Notes: generated by a model from the letters alone, not told the origin. A stretch of 64,000 nt of DNA from Harmothoe impar (GCA_947462335.1 OX381704.1:27551955-27615954); one strand, 5' to 3'; shown: positions 25,002-35,387, numbered from the stretch's first letter. Numbers and translations: made by a program.

Positions 25002-26917
25002 AAAAAACGAGATACCAATAGAGGAACCCTGCTGATGCTGTGTTTGTTGCTGGGTTCCCCGTGCGGAATCAGGTTTCCTCTTTTCCTGTGGAAGGTTATT
25101 CTCCTCTGAGTTGCCGACTTCAGTCTGCCGTACCACGGTTGCCCTGGCCAGTTGGGAGCCACCAGCACACACGTTGCTCGATCTTGGATGATCTTTTGAA
25201 GCACCCTGGTCAGCAAACTGAAAGGAGGGAAGATGTACATGTAGTCAGCAGACCAGTCTATTGACATAGCATCTACCTTCCAGGCATGTGGTTCGTGCCT
25301 CCAAGCAACAAAAGTATCTAGTTTATTGTTGATTCTTGAAGCAAACAAATCAATGCTAGGCTCTCCAAATGTGGCACAGATCCTTTTGAATAATCTCGGG
25401 TGTAATTCCCATTCTAAATCATCCTCAAAATGCCTAGAATAGTAGTCAGCAATGACATTGTCAACCCCTGGTACATGTGCCACCATCAGTTGTATGGCCC
25501 TGGTCTCACACCAGTCCCAAATCTCACCTGCCACCCTATTACACTCCAGCGACTTGGTTCCACCCATGTGCCTAATATAGGCCAATGCAGTAGTGTTGTC
25601 GGTGTTCACTTTCACCAACACACCATGTTCAGGGACTAGCGCTAACAGTGCATTCATCACTCCCATTAACTCCTGTATGTTGGTATGGTAGAATAACTCC
25701 TTTCCAATCCATCTGCCCCCGGCCGTGTCATCACCCCGATGGGCTCCCCAGCCTAGGTCTGACGCATCTGAAAATATTTCCAAATCCGGTCCCCCTAGTT
25801 TAATGTACCTTAATGCAGTAGGAAGGGTGGTCCTCCACCATTCTATGTCCAGCCGGCCCATTGGGCCTACCCACATAGTACCATCATAATTTCCTCTACA
25901 CCGGGCTAGGGCCACATTCTTCTCTATTTCTAGCCCCTTTATATGAGCCCCTCCATACTCTACTCCTGCAGCATAAGCTGTCATGAGGCCTACAACACCC
26001 GCCACCTCCCTGATAGTGGGTGTTTCCTGCTCTAACAACTCCCTAGCTGCCTTCTCGAATTTTGACACTTTCTCCTCCGTAGGCCTAATAGTCATATTTT
26101 CTGAGTCCAACCAGAACCCCAAGAAGATCAACTGATTTGCCGGTGTAAGGCTGGATTTGTCCGGATGTATCTTGAATCCCAACTCTTCCAGCGAGTGTAC
26201 CAAACTGGAAATAGTGTCATCACAACCCTCAAATGTGTCAGAAATGATAAAACTGTCATCTATATACGGAAAACACTCATGACCGTCTTCCCTCAGTGTG
26301 GCATACACCGGTTTAAGGATCTTAGTGAACACTCTCGGGGCACAGGCCAGCCCATTGGGCATTGCCTGAAACTCATATAGAACCCCTTTCCAGATGAATC
26401 TGAGCAACTTTCTGTGTTCCTGCCTGACCTCTATATAATAATATGCTTCCCTAAGATCTACAGAACCCATCCAGGCCCCAGGCCTAAGCATATCAATGGC
26501 AGTTTGCAAATTTGTCATTTTAAAATGTTGGTACTCAACATTCTCGTTCATCCTAGTCAAATCCAATATAAGTCTATGTGAACCATTTGGTTTGGGCCTG
26601 AGAAATACATTAGAGATGAACTCTCCCTCTTCATGTTGGACCTGTACTATAACCCCTTTCTGAAGTAGGTGATACACCTCCTCGTCCATGCAGGGCCTTT
26701 CATGCACCTTTAACCTATAAGGCGTAGGGATAGAGTCCTGGCATGGCCAGGACTCTAAAGGTATAGTTACTCCCTGTACCATGCCCAGCACCCACGGATC
26801 CTTAGTGACTTTCATCCACTGATTTACTCTACAAGAAATAGATTTTATCTTCTCTACATGAGCAGTGTCAGAAGTAGAAGGGGAACTCACCTGCTCTACC
26901 GAGGCCCCCTCTTGGTA
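24998..26917 (-). CDS. DIRS reverse transcriptase-RNase H with methyltransferase-like domain
   Basis: The polymerase of the DIRS element. With residue 1 at 26,890, RT catalytic aspartates lie in SVDLREAYY (Asp145) and PYIDDSF (Asp211-Asp212). RNase H follows with the full set Asp375 (FSDASDLGWG), Glu407 (IQELM), Asp431 (NTDNT) and Asp482 (ADYYSR). Next comes the DIRS-type N6-adenine methyltransferase-like segment, with IDLFASR (513-519) and FPPF (554-557). There is no ATG at the beginning: residue 1 is a GTG and the first Met is residue 26. The frame stays open upstream into gag, so expression by -1 frameshift from gag at GGGTTTT is the simplest reading. The start given is the first codon read after that slip. 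It overlaps the recombinase frame at its 3' end. Confidence 0.92.
   Translation of the reverse strand, partial: YQEGASVEQVSSPSTSDTAHVEKIKSISCRVNQWMKVTKDPWVLGMVQGVTIPLESWPCQDSIPTPYRLKVHERPCMDEEVYHLLQKGVIVQVQHEEGEFISNVFLRPKPNGSHRLILDLTRMNENVEYQHFKMTNLQTAIDMLRPGAWMGSVDLREAYYYIEVRQEHRKLLRFIWKGVLYEFQAMPNGLACAPRVFTKILKPVYATLREDGHECFPYIDDSFIISDTFEGCDDTISSLVHSLEELGFKIHPDKSSLTPANQLIFLGFWLDSENMTIRPTEEKVSKFEKAARELLEQETPTIREVAGVVGLMTAYAAGVEYGGAHIKGLEIEKNVALARCRGNYDGTMWVGPMGRLDIEWWRTTLPTALRYIKLGGPDLEIFSDASDLGWGAHRGDDTAGGRWIGKELFYHTNIQELMGVMNALLALVPEHGVLVKVNTDNTTALAYIRHMGGTKSLECNRVAGEIWDWCETRAIQLMVAHVPGVDNVIADYYSRHFEDDLEWELHPRLFKRICATFGEPSIDLFASRINNKLDTFVAWRHEPHAWKVDAMSIDWSADYMYIFPPFSLLTRVLQKIIQDRATCVLVAPNWPGQPWYGRLKSATQRRITFHRKRGNLIPHGEPSNKHSISRVPLLVSRFF
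25001..25007 (-). promoter_or_regulatory. Candidate -1 frameshift site TTTTTTC, RT to recombinase
   Basis: On the minus strand the heptamer T-TTT-TTC sits in the polymerase frame (codons CGT TTT TTC) immediately before its TAG stop. A -1 slip bypasses the stop and enters the recombinase frame just ahead of its conserved domain. The phase matches the X-XXY-YYZ rule. No strong downstream structure is evident by eye. Confidence 0.6.
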
Positions 26918-28473
26918 AAACCCTGCTGCTGCTGGGCATGCTGCTGCTGCTGCTGTTGCTGCTGCTTGTGGGCCTGATACCCTCCTTGGCCCTGGGGTCT
27001 AGGGCCATGGAACCTCGGACCCCTAGGCCTGAACATGTTGCCGGGGTGCATCATGAGGAAGGGTTGATTCATGCCTTGTACCCCATACACAGACTGGTTG
27101 TGGGCTTTTTTATTCCTCCACCCCCCAGCTTGGTTATAAGGCTTGCCCTGGCGGTTATCCTGGAATTTCTTGGCCTTACCTCCCCCCTGCTGCTGAGCCG
27201 TAGGTTGAGGGGTATCCTTAGATATGACTCGGGCCGTCTTTCTGGCCGTCTCTAATTCCGTGGTAGACTCCCCCAGGTTTCCACCAAACAGGTAGGCTGG
27301 TGAACCCCCCTCCTCCAGTTTACTGCAGAAATGCTTGAAATGATCAGTGTTCATGGACGATCCCAACCGGTCCCTCCTTTCTTTAGATATGTAGGAGTTG
27401 ACGGAGGCTAACAGCTGCATAGCGTCCTTGAAATTAACACACAAATCATTTAACTGTGGGATTTTGTCACCAGCGGTAACCATAAGGTCGCCTATAGGGG
27501 CTATAGCAGCCATAGCAGACACAATATCTTTCTGAAGGTAGACCCACCGTTGGTCCTCCTGCTTCACAGCGTTGGCCGACTTGGGGTTGGAATCAACGAT
27601 GATAATGACCTCTCTCTCCAACTCCGGCGTAATCACCCTGGTAGTATTGACAGGCGGGGGATATTTCTTGCATAATTCCTGTAAATCTTTACCTGTGGTT
27701 TTAGCAGCACAAAGGCTATCAATCAGCACAGCCACGTTATGATCCAACTTAATCCCGGGCCTGTTATCCTCCTCCTGTTGAGATTGCATCTCCCGCATAA
27801 GCGAAGCGAGCTTGCTGTCACCGGCCCCATCTAGCTGAAAGGCGGCCTTAGCCGGCTTCTCTTCCTGTTTACCCCCGCCCGACACTGTATCTCCCGGCGT
27901 GGCAGTAACGTTGACAGCGGCTGCTGTCACCGTGGCGCCCGACCCCGAGGCCGAAGGAACGGTGGGCGGACACTGGCTGACAGAGATGACTGACGCGGCA
28001 TCAGAGCCCACAGGGAGAGAGTCGCTCTCTGATTCGTCCTCCCAACCCTCGTGGTACATTGGCGTGTACGCCTGTCCGAAGATTGACGGGTCAAAATAGT
28101 AAGGGAACTGCATGGCCCGCTGCATAGACTGCTGCATAGCGACCTGAAGCGCCGCCCCCTGTGGGTAAGAGCCAATCATATTCGGCCACATGACGCCCGG
28201 CCCGCCCCCTCCCCCTGCCGAGGTGGTGGCAGTGGTGGCGGTGGTGGCGGTGGCGGCCACGCCAGAGGTGGTGGGTACTGGCGGCGTGCTGTCTGGGTTC
28301 ACCGCACCGGCCGTCTTGTTTTTCCCTCCAGATTTTTTGCCACCCGATTTATCCGACCGATCTGTAGTAGAATCCGTATCAGATATCTCATGATTAGCAT
28401 CCTTTCCGCCCCTCCTTCTAGAAGGCTTCTTAGGCTCCTTTCCCTTCTCAGTAGAAGTAGAGGAAGAACTCAT
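26896..28473 (-). CDS. DIRS gag-like protein, 525 residues
   Basis: The structural protein of the DIRS element. I place the start at the ATG at 28,473 (context ACAACATGA) because the upstream 19 codons begin with GTG. The N-terminus is Ser/Lys/Arg-rich and disordered. It is followed by Ala/Thr/Gly low-complexity sequence, then a predicted helical core (roughly residues 230-400). The C-terminus is basic and rich in Gly, Arg and Gln, with an eight-Gln run encoded by CAG repeats. There is no CCHC zinc knuckle, as in many DIRS gags. The frame closes with TAG at 26,896, six codons after the slippery heptamer. Confidence 0.82.
   Translation of the reverse strand: MSSSSTSTEKGKEPKKPSRRRGGKDANHEISDTDSTTDRSDKSGGKKSGGKNKTAGAVNPDSTPPVPTTSGVAATATTATTATTSAGGGGGPGVMWPNMIGSYPQGAALQVAMQQSMQRAMQFPYYFDPSIFGQAYTPMYHEGWEDESESDSLPVGSDAASVISVSQCPPTVPSASGSGATVTAAAVNVTATPGDTVSGGGKQEEKPAKAAFQLDGAGDSKLASLMREMQSQQEEDNRPGIKLDHNVAVLIDSLCAAKTTGKDLQELCKKYPPPVNTTRVITPELEREVIIIVDSNPKSANAVKQEDQRWVYLQKDIVSAMAAIAPIGDLMVTAGDKIPQLNDLCVNFKDAMQLLASVNSYISKERRDRLGSSMNTDHFKHFCSKLEEGGSPAYLFGGNLGESTTELETARKTARVISKDTPQPTAQQQGGGKAKKFQDNRQGKPYNQAGGWRNKKAHNQSVYGVQGMNQPFLMMHPGNMFRPRGPRFHGPRPQGQGGYQAHKQQQQQQQQHAQQQQGFTKRGPR
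26917..26923 (-). promoter_or_regulatory. Candidate -1 frameshift site GGGTTTT, gag to RT
   Basis: On the minus strand G-GGT-TTT lies in the gag frame (CAG GGT TTT ACC). A -1 slip continues into the polymerase frame, which is open from here on. Five bases downstream GAGG-GGG-CCTC can form a short GC-rich hairpin. Confidence 0.6.
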
Positions 28474-28742
28474 GTTGTCAGAACAGACGACAACTTTGGC
28501 AGACAGAAACGTGCCCCGCGGCGTGGTCACTCACAGCGGGGTTTCTGAAGCACAGAAAAAGTCATAATTTAGACATACCCTCTATTGAAGTATACATCAA
28601 ATCATGCTATAACAGGGGAGCAACAAAGCAATCCCCAATAAACCGGGAATAAGTCCCCGAAAAGTAATAAAAAACGCAAAAACATACGTACCAACTCTCA
28701 AAACTTCAGGAGCGTCTGCTCAGCTTGCGGTCCTGCTTCGGT

Positions 28743-28819
28743 CTGAAGTCACGCATGCGCATGGCTGCTCTTCTCGTCGGTTACCACGGTAACACCGAAA
28801 GTGTTACGCGAGGTAAAAT
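28743..28819 (-). repeat. DIRS left inverted terminal repeat
   Basis: The inner 36 bp (28,743-28,778) is a perfect inverse of 23,363-23,398. The outer 48 bp (28,771-28,818) perfectly matches, inverted, the internal complementary region at 23,721-23,768. It contains the hairpin GTAACAC-TTTCG-GTGTTAC. Confidence 0.9.
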
Positions 28820-29047
28820 TAAGAGTTAAAATGACCAGTTTATGATGTGACTATGGTGACTTTAGATCGTCTACATGGCATGACGACTCCTAAACACTGC
28901 TAGGTCTTCAGCGTGGGTAGGACAAAATGGTTACATGCAGCTGTCAAGCCCCCCCCCCCCCCCACCATCACTACCACGTTTTCATCTACAAATGTATTGG
29001 ATTATAGGTCAACGTAATATGGGTTCAGGTGTTATTTGAGTTTGGGG
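28820..29047. other. Short flank of the DIRS element
   Basis: Anonymous sequence with a poly-C run at about 28,951-28,965. Confidence 0.5.
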
Positions 29048-29510
29048 ACGATAGGAGTCGGCGGTTTAAAAAGAAGCAGGTCACCCAATAAAGATGCACA
29101 TCATTCTGTCTCTAGCATGAGTTCATGTTCATACCCCAACCTATATGACCTATATCGACCTATGACATATGACCTATATGGACATATACGGCCTAAGGGT
29201 AGATTCACCATGAGTCGGACACATACCCTGGGACGGACAGTGAAATTTGAGGTTATTTATGTACTTAACGGCTTCTAGTGTTTGTTTTTTGAAGAGAATA
29301 ACATTTAAACTTTACCATAGTTCACAAATGAAGATCTAGTAATGCTTGAATAACCATAGAATCAAGTGTCCGTCTCAAGGTATGTGTCCAGGTGAATCTA
29401 CCCTATGGACAGTGGGAGTCAGCGGTTTAAAAAGAAGCAGGTCAGCCAATAAAGATGCACATCTGTTCCTAGCCTGAATCCATGTTCATACTCCAACCTA
29501 GCCAACCTAT
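29048..29510. repeat. Direct repeat interrupted by a small TIR element
   Basis: Two ~100-bp direct copies (about 29,048-29,145 and 29,408-29,510) share the TTTAAAAAGAAGCAGGTCA and CCAATAAAGATGCACAT blocks. Between them a ~200-bp segment (29,203-29,405) has inverted ends built on AGGGTAGATTCACC and GGACACATACC. This could be a MITE inserted between tandem copies or a composite repeat. Confidence 0.6.
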
Positions 29511-30570
29511 AAGTCAATGACAAACTCTACCTTTCCATTATGTTCACCCACCATCCCTGCTTCTCCTGTCACCCCTGAAATACATCCCCCTGCAGGCAGG
29601 GGCTTTGTGGCTGACCGTTCCCTGCCCTCGTGTCAAGGTGCCAGCCCAACGACTCTTTTATCCTGCTCTGGCCATGCCTAGCCTGACACCACGCACTCAT
29701 CAGTACTAGGGTGCCAGAAAGGGTTTGGGTAGGGCTTAGTTCTCGTGGTAAGAGCACACCATACTCCCCACCTACATGTTCTCTATAGTGGTCTCCACCC
29801 GAAATAGATTCTCGACCAGCAGTCTATGCACTGTGCCAGGACCATTTGCCATTATCAGCATCACCCTGAATGTTGCCGCTTATCGATGGATTTCTGTCCG
29901 ACCTTATTCCTACCCACTACCCCTGAACTGGAAACCGATTCTACCAGTCTAGATATCGGTATACCACTAAACACTATATAAGTATATATCAAAGCTGAGA
30001 GAAGATATTCATGTATAAAAACAATTATCATGTAATACGAGGACGTCTAATATCTTCTTATTTCCTCTAAGCAAACCCTTGATAGTTGCGTTAAATTGTA
30101 GACCTTTTTTTTCAGAATAATGAACTTTATAAATTGTAATTGAATTGAGATCGAGGTAAATATGGTATTTATAGCAATACTCTAATTAAATAGAGAGGTA
30201 TACATATATCAACGGGTTTACATAGTGCACTCTCATTGGCTAGACCTCTCAGGAGGTGTTAGCAGTTTAAGAATCTTAATCTATCATTGCAACACTAATA
30301 ATGAAGCATACTACATGGGGTTCCCGGGGACTGGACAGGTTCCCCGGGGAGTAGACAGGTGTAGTGTAATGGTATGTGCACATAAAGAGAAACATAGAAA
30401 ACAAGAGAAATATAACGTATCTAAATGGCCTGATGTGGCCCCCATATACAGCCAATGATTAAGACAAAAATGGTCCGAGCAGAAATCGAGCAGAAATATA
30501 ATTCTTCAGGAACGCACCTGCATCAGACTGGTGAGATTGTGCCATATTTCAGCTATATTGATATGGCGAG
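29511..30570. other. Anonymous sequence
   Basis: Nothing supportable. Confidence 0.4.
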
Positions 30571-30787
30571 GTTATACAACTGCTTGCTAATTCGTATAGT
30601 GTCCCAACCCCCTGCAGATACCCTGTGCCACCCACCTGACATTGCAGCATTAGTCAGTAGTTAAACTGTTATAGACTATAGACAGCATGATTTTTGACTG
30701 TCTTATAATATAATTTAGGTCTTTCCCAACCGAAAGGGTATCTGCAGGGGGTGGGGAAATTATACGAATTAGCAGGCAGTTGTATAC
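30571..30787. mobile_element. Fold-back element, about 55-bp arms
   Basis: The arms at 30,571-30,624 and 30,735-30,787 are inverted copies (GCTAATTCGTATA and CCCCCTGCAGATACCCT are shared) around a ~110-bp AT-rich centre. Non-coding. Confidence 0.7.
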
Positions 30788-33632
30788 GTGTCTGATCAGT
30801 CTAACCACTGCAATATAGCTGCCACATGGCTCAATCTTCATCACCGAACCTACATAAGCCACAGTAATGGAGATGACCAGCATATGGATGAGGCTAACCA
30901 CCGAGCTGCTCACAGAGCTGCTCATAGTTATATATGGGTAGGGCGACCTGACAGGGCACACATCACTCCAGACTGCTCCCACACTGAGAACTTAAAGCAT
31001 CACAGATACCATCAACTGGACATTAGAATCCCCCGGCTCCTGTGCTAGCTGCGCCCAGAGTTAGTGCCAATTATGCTGAGCATCATAAACTGACGATTTA
31101 CGCGCCGACTGAAGAAAAAAAAGTGGGTGACGGGACATAACTACAGAGAAGTGTGGCTAGGTGAGCAACTAATGGGGCAGCTTTGGGATGTGTCCCCGAC
31201 GGCCACCGGTATTAGCTGAACCAATAGTCCGGACATTTATGATTTACCACGAGCAACAGGCCAATATATACCAGTATGGCTCTACGGATGGAGGACGCTA
31301 CATGGTTATGGGCACGTGGCCAAAAGTGGAGCCTGTGAGAAGAGAGTGAAGGTGTGTGTATGTGTATGTGGTGGTGGGGGGGGGGGGGGTGGTCGTAGTG
31401 GAGGGTGAGGTAGATTAGGATATGAGATAGGGTGGAAAGATTTCGGAGTGCAGAAGGCAACATAATGTGCGTAGGTCGAGTCATTTCTGAGGGCATAGAG
31501 TGAACCAAAGCTTGGTAATGGGGGGGGGGGTGGCTCTATAAAAGGTGGCTGAGGATAGCACTGGAGAGTGGTAGTGGAACTGTGGTTAGCATGTGAACTG
31601 TTTAACATGGAGGAGGCTCGGGGAGAGTGGGAGAGCTGAGGCAATGACATGGGGCAATTGGTGGGCAGTGGTCATCGGAGAAGGAGCAGGTTCCGGTGGG
31701 GGATCTATAGGCCGGCACGTGGCGTTCTGATTACGGCGACGTGATGCCTCGTGTCGGCTACGATGGGAATGCTGATTGGCCCCTCCTTGTATACCCTGCA
31801 CTCCTGGCAATCCCGTTAATGTCTATAGAACCTGCGGCCACAGGAGGCCGCTATCTCACAAGTATTGCTTGTTCCGAGGTCTTGCCTGCCCGCCTCCTGC
31901 CAAGCCCATGCCAAAACCACATTTACTGTCCCAGGCTCATTTTCAGTCCCTGGGACCAGCCGATGCCTAATGCCATACTAGAATTACTTCATTTCACCTT
32001 TTGTCACAAAAGCCTTTTAATAGCTGCCCTAAGTCAGAGGCACAACCCATGTAATACTAAATTGAGACTTGCCCAGATCAAAACCCAGCGGCTCGATACA
32101 ACAGGGTCCTCCGACGCTAGGTTATCTACAATTATTAGACGACCTAAATCAAGTCATTGTTATACCCTATAGTTCCCTTCAATAGTGTATATCGTCCGGT
32201 CAATCTCTCGTACAAATGTAAAAGCCAGTCTCAGCCCTTACTTCCCAGACCAATATCCCTCAGCTCCAGTCCCAACGCCAATTTATGCCCGTCCTAGGTA
32301 GTAAGTAAACCACAGCAGACCGGGCTACACGACCACCCACAGTGCTGTCTGGTGACACAATATTGGATGTCCTCCAGTGTGTCTGGGGAGTAGTGTGTGT
32401 GGGTGTGCTCCTACACATAGGTGCGGGTGTTGTAGGGATGGGATAAAGGCCAGGGTGTACCAACCACTGTGGGAAAGCTATAGTGATTAGGATCTGCGGC
32501 TCCCAGCAGTTCATCCCTCCAAACATCTAACGACATCTGTTCGGCAATTTCCCTCCAAATTGAAACACCAAAGTCATGTCTAATTACTCCTACAGTACCT
32601 TGTTGCTTCTCATGTTTTTTTCTTTGCTATTTCTTTTTAAAGTTTGGGCAGAGGGAGTTGTTATTTCTTAGCACCGCTGAGGATGGGGGTGGGGGGGGGG
32701 GGGGGTGGGTGACCTGCGACAGCTGTCCACCCCCCCCCCCCCCCAGTCAGGTTCAAATTGACCATGGGCAACCCTTTTTAGCTATAGTAAAGTGCAGTTT
32801 TTTGATCGATAAAAGGAGTGATAATTCTCTATAACCCCCCCCCCCCCCGGAGAGGTATCTAAATGTGTTGCCCCCCCCCCTCGCAAGGGGCTCACATTTG
32901 TTTGCCCCCCTGCCCCCAAGCCACTACCCCCTCCAGAATACCCAGCTGCCTACATATGAACCGGCTATTCCCCTGATTAATCCACAGCCTCACTTACAAT
33001 ACACCAGTACCGACTAGGGACCATGGTACAGAGACCCCAAACAGAAGCGGCCACCACCTCACGTTAAGGTGGGTCGCTCCTTGGTGAGAATAAACGCTCG
33101 GCAATATATAGACTAGCCGTATTAGAATAGGCGCATATCGCATATCCACATACTTACATCGATTCTCTATACCCTATGGATCATTGCGACCAATATAACA
33201 CATTGGAACTTTGATGTACAAATAACTGGCATTTGTTGGCACTGCCTAATATTCTTTAGTATTTATTGTATTATATTTCGATGGTTAATAGAAAATATAG
33301 GTTGATAAAAAATGAAAATCACATCAGTTTTTCCCTAATTTGAGCGGAAAGTCCCAGTGGGCACATTTCAGCTCAAGAGGCATCATTAAGCATGTATTAG
33401 GGATTGATACGCGCTTAATAAGTGGTCCCTCCCCACTGGGATGTTAATGCTTTTTTCGAAATTTGGTATAGTGCGGGCCTCCTTTCTCCTTTCCACAGCT
33501 GCCGAGAAGAGAAACTTGGAGAAAATGCGTAGACTTTGATTGAAGCGGACGTGGCGACCAACCTTTAAGTAGCTGGGTAGTCTCCCTGTGCACACCCTGT
33601 GTATTATTGACTACGTTTAAGGGGGTAGATCC
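30788..33632. other. Gene-poor region with homopolymer runs
   Basis: No exon recognised. It holds poly-G at 31,376-31,389, a G-run at about 32,689-32,704 followed by a C-run at 32,731-32,744, and more C-runs at 32,836-32,848 and 32,870-32,880. The complementary G and C tracts ~30 bp apart could pair. Open frames on both strands lack domains. Confidence 0.4.
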
Positions 33633-33638
33633 CACTGC
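33633..33638 (+). repeat. Target-site duplication CACTGC, left
   Basis: The six bases abutting the first base of the left terminal repeat. They are repeated directly after the last base of the right terminal repeat at 43,548-43,553. Confidence 0.85.
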
Positions 33639-33720
33639 AGTAGTATAGTATGTATCGGAACGGGACTATAGTTAAGTACTGTTTATTACTCAATCGACAT
33701 GCAGCCAATCAGAGGCCTCC
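33639..33720 (+). repeat. Left terminal inverted repeat, 82 bp
   Basis: It matches the inverse of 43,466-43,547 with differences only at positions 9 and 61. It ends in GCCAATCAGAGGCCTCC, which includes a CCAAT box. Confidence 0.93.
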
Positions 33721-34240
33721 ATTTGACCGGAAGTGACGTCACATGCCCATATAAGGGCATACCGGAAGTGACGTCACGTGACCTTGACCTAGTTAGAGGT
33801 CAAGGTCATGACTCAGCCAATCAGAGGCTTCCATTTGACCGGAAGTGTCGTCACACACCCATATAAGGGCATACCGGAAGTGACGTCATGTGACGTCACA
33901 CGCCCATATAAGGGCATACCGGAAGTGACGTCATGTGACCTTCACATGTACATATAAGGGCATACCGGAAGTGACGTCAAGCGACCTTGACTTAGTTAGA
34001 GGCTTCTGATTGGCTGGTACACCGGAAGTGACCCATTTATGCAAATGAGGGGCCTACTTCTGGTCAAATGGAGACCTCTGATTGGTTGGGTCATGAAGAA
34101 ATGTGTCTCTTAATTTAATTTTGTTTAGGAAGTGATCGATTTTAGGATCACGCGACCGGAAGTGACCTGATGAGTCACGTGACTAGAAGTGACGACGACA
34201 CATACCTTAATTAGACGATTCAGCAGCGACCGGAGGAAGT
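33721..34240. promoter_or_regulatory. Left enhancer-like array: CArG, ETS, CRE, nuclear-receptor, octamer sites
   Basis: Eight exact CCGGAAGTG (ETS) words start at 33,727, 33,762, 33,839, 33,874, 33,919, 33,965, 34,022 and 34,156. Five of them run straight into TGACGTCA (CRE). Three exact CArG boxes, CCATATAAGG, lie at 33,747, 33,859 and 33,904, each 5 bp before an ETS site, the spacing style of serum-response elements. There are also inverted TCAAGGTCA half-sites around 33,779-33,808, AP-1-like TGACTCA near 33,809 and TGAGTCA at 34,170, and an octamer ATGCAAAT at 34,039. The pattern suggests a virus-type enhancer. Binding is inferred from motifs only. Confidence 0.7.
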
Positions 34241-34393
34241 GTCACTTTAAGAGGACACGCTAGTTAATTGTTATATTTGTTTTACTTACTAATAAAAGAA
34301 GACGTATGAAAATAAACACAACAATAATTTTATTTTATTTTTTTATTTTCTTTTTTTCAATTCTAATAACACTCTATTTTTGAAAAGATGCGC

Positions 34394-34582
34394 TCAATCA
34401 ATCAATAACACACTTTTTTCATATTTTAAAGGACTCGTTGTCACACCGTTAGAATGCACGCGACGCTTATAATACAAGTAGCGCACGTCATCTTTCTCTA
34501 TGGTGTAAGTGGCCATTTTTGGTTCGTACCACTTTTGAAATTTATATTTACCGCAAGGAGAGTTTTTCGTTTTCGAAAACAT
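34394..34582 (-). CDS. Small basic open frame of 62 codons, unrecognised
   Basis: It starts at an ATG (34,582) and ends at 34,394. Downstream on the same strand are AATAAA-type signals (about 34,329-34,340), in an AT-rich stretch. The product is Lys/Tyr-rich and basic. The left arm has this stretch but the right arm does not. An adjacent basic frame (34,596-34,817) in another phase may be the front of the same gene after a frameshift, which would make this a remnant. No family assigned. Confidence 0.25.
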   Translation of the reverse strand: MFSKTKNSPCGKYKFQKWYEPKMATYTIEKDDVRYLYYKRRVHSNGVTTSPLKYEKSVLLID

Positions 34583-34824
34583 TTTAAGAAGACGACTACT
34601 TCTGTACACTTTTTTTGAGATTTTCTTTCACCGGTGCCGCTGATTTGATCGTAGCAAATGTAAGTCTTAGGGTTGACACTTGGGATCCCGTCACCTTCTC
34701 ACGCCGCTTTCTTTTCTTTCTGAAGTATGTCTCTCTCAGGCGAGGTTTGACTACACACAGGCAAACATCAGAGGCACCCAATAGCGCTAATTCTACCTTC
34801 AGACAAAGGTCAGGCACGGCTGGC

Positions 34825-35163
34825 CTATAATAGATGGGTCAAGGGCTATTCTAGTGAGGGTCAGGCTACGCCGGACATTCAATAAAAAGCTGGAGTTTGG
34901 CAAACTTGCTTTTGAAAGTCTGACCATGCGGGATCCTCATGCCATAGTCTGGCAATGCTGAACTCTTGGGAGAGTATGCCGGACTCTTGCTGGCCAGACT
35001 TTCAAGCAAATTTGCCAAAGTCCAGCTTGTTATTGAATTTCCGGCGTAGCCCGACCCTCAGTAGAATAGTCCTTGACTCATCTATTATAGGTCAGCAGCG
35101 CCTGACCCTTGTATGAGAGTAGTATTGGCGACATTGGCCGACTCTGATATTTACCTGTGTGTA
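34825..35163. repeat. Palindromic repeat inside the left arm
   Basis: Two inverted halves (about 34,825-34,960 and 34,985-35,100) share CTATTATAGG/CCTATAATAG-type ends, the CATTCAATAA block and the CAGACTTTC block. The second half continues into text shared with the right arm (42,725-42,900) and with the isolated fragment at 54,880-55,082. Confidence 0.7.
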
Positions 35164-35387
35164 CGGCGGGAGGAGGGGGTTCACAGCTACTGCTTGCGCT
35201 TATAGAGCGCTACTAGCGGAGGTCTGGATGAGGAGACTACGGTGTTTGTCTTTTGCTTGTGCAGCTGCTGCTGCTGCTGCTGACGATGTCACGGATGCCG
35301 CTGACAGATACTGCTGCTTGTGCTGCACGAGACTGAGTAGCCGCTATTACTAATGCTACTAATACTAGTATGAGAAAATACATTTAG

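Larger units (their letters stand above)
23276..28819 (-). mobile_element. Complete DIRS retrotransposon, 5.5 kb
   Basis: A tyrosine-recombinase retrotransposon with all canonical DIRS parts, read on the minus strand. In order they are the left inverted terminal repeat (28,819-28,743), gag, RT-RNase H-methyltransferase-like, tyrosine recombinase, internal complementary region (23,768-23,631), and right inverted terminal repeat with extension (23,398-23,276). All three proteins have intact frames and complete catalytic residues, so the copy may be recent or active. No target duplication is seen, as expected for recombinase-mediated insertion. An isolated fragment of its right end lies at 49,917. 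Confidence 0.92.

Noticed and set aside
26886..26896. Splice donor consensus (CAG-GTGAGT, minus strand) at the end of DIRS gag
   Set aside because: A perfect match, but no acceptor that would improve on the in-phase frameshift heptamer was evident. Kept only as an alternative to test.
26938..27255. 105-codon leucine-rich frame opposite DIRS gag
   Set aside because: Reverse complement of the CAG-rich gag tail.
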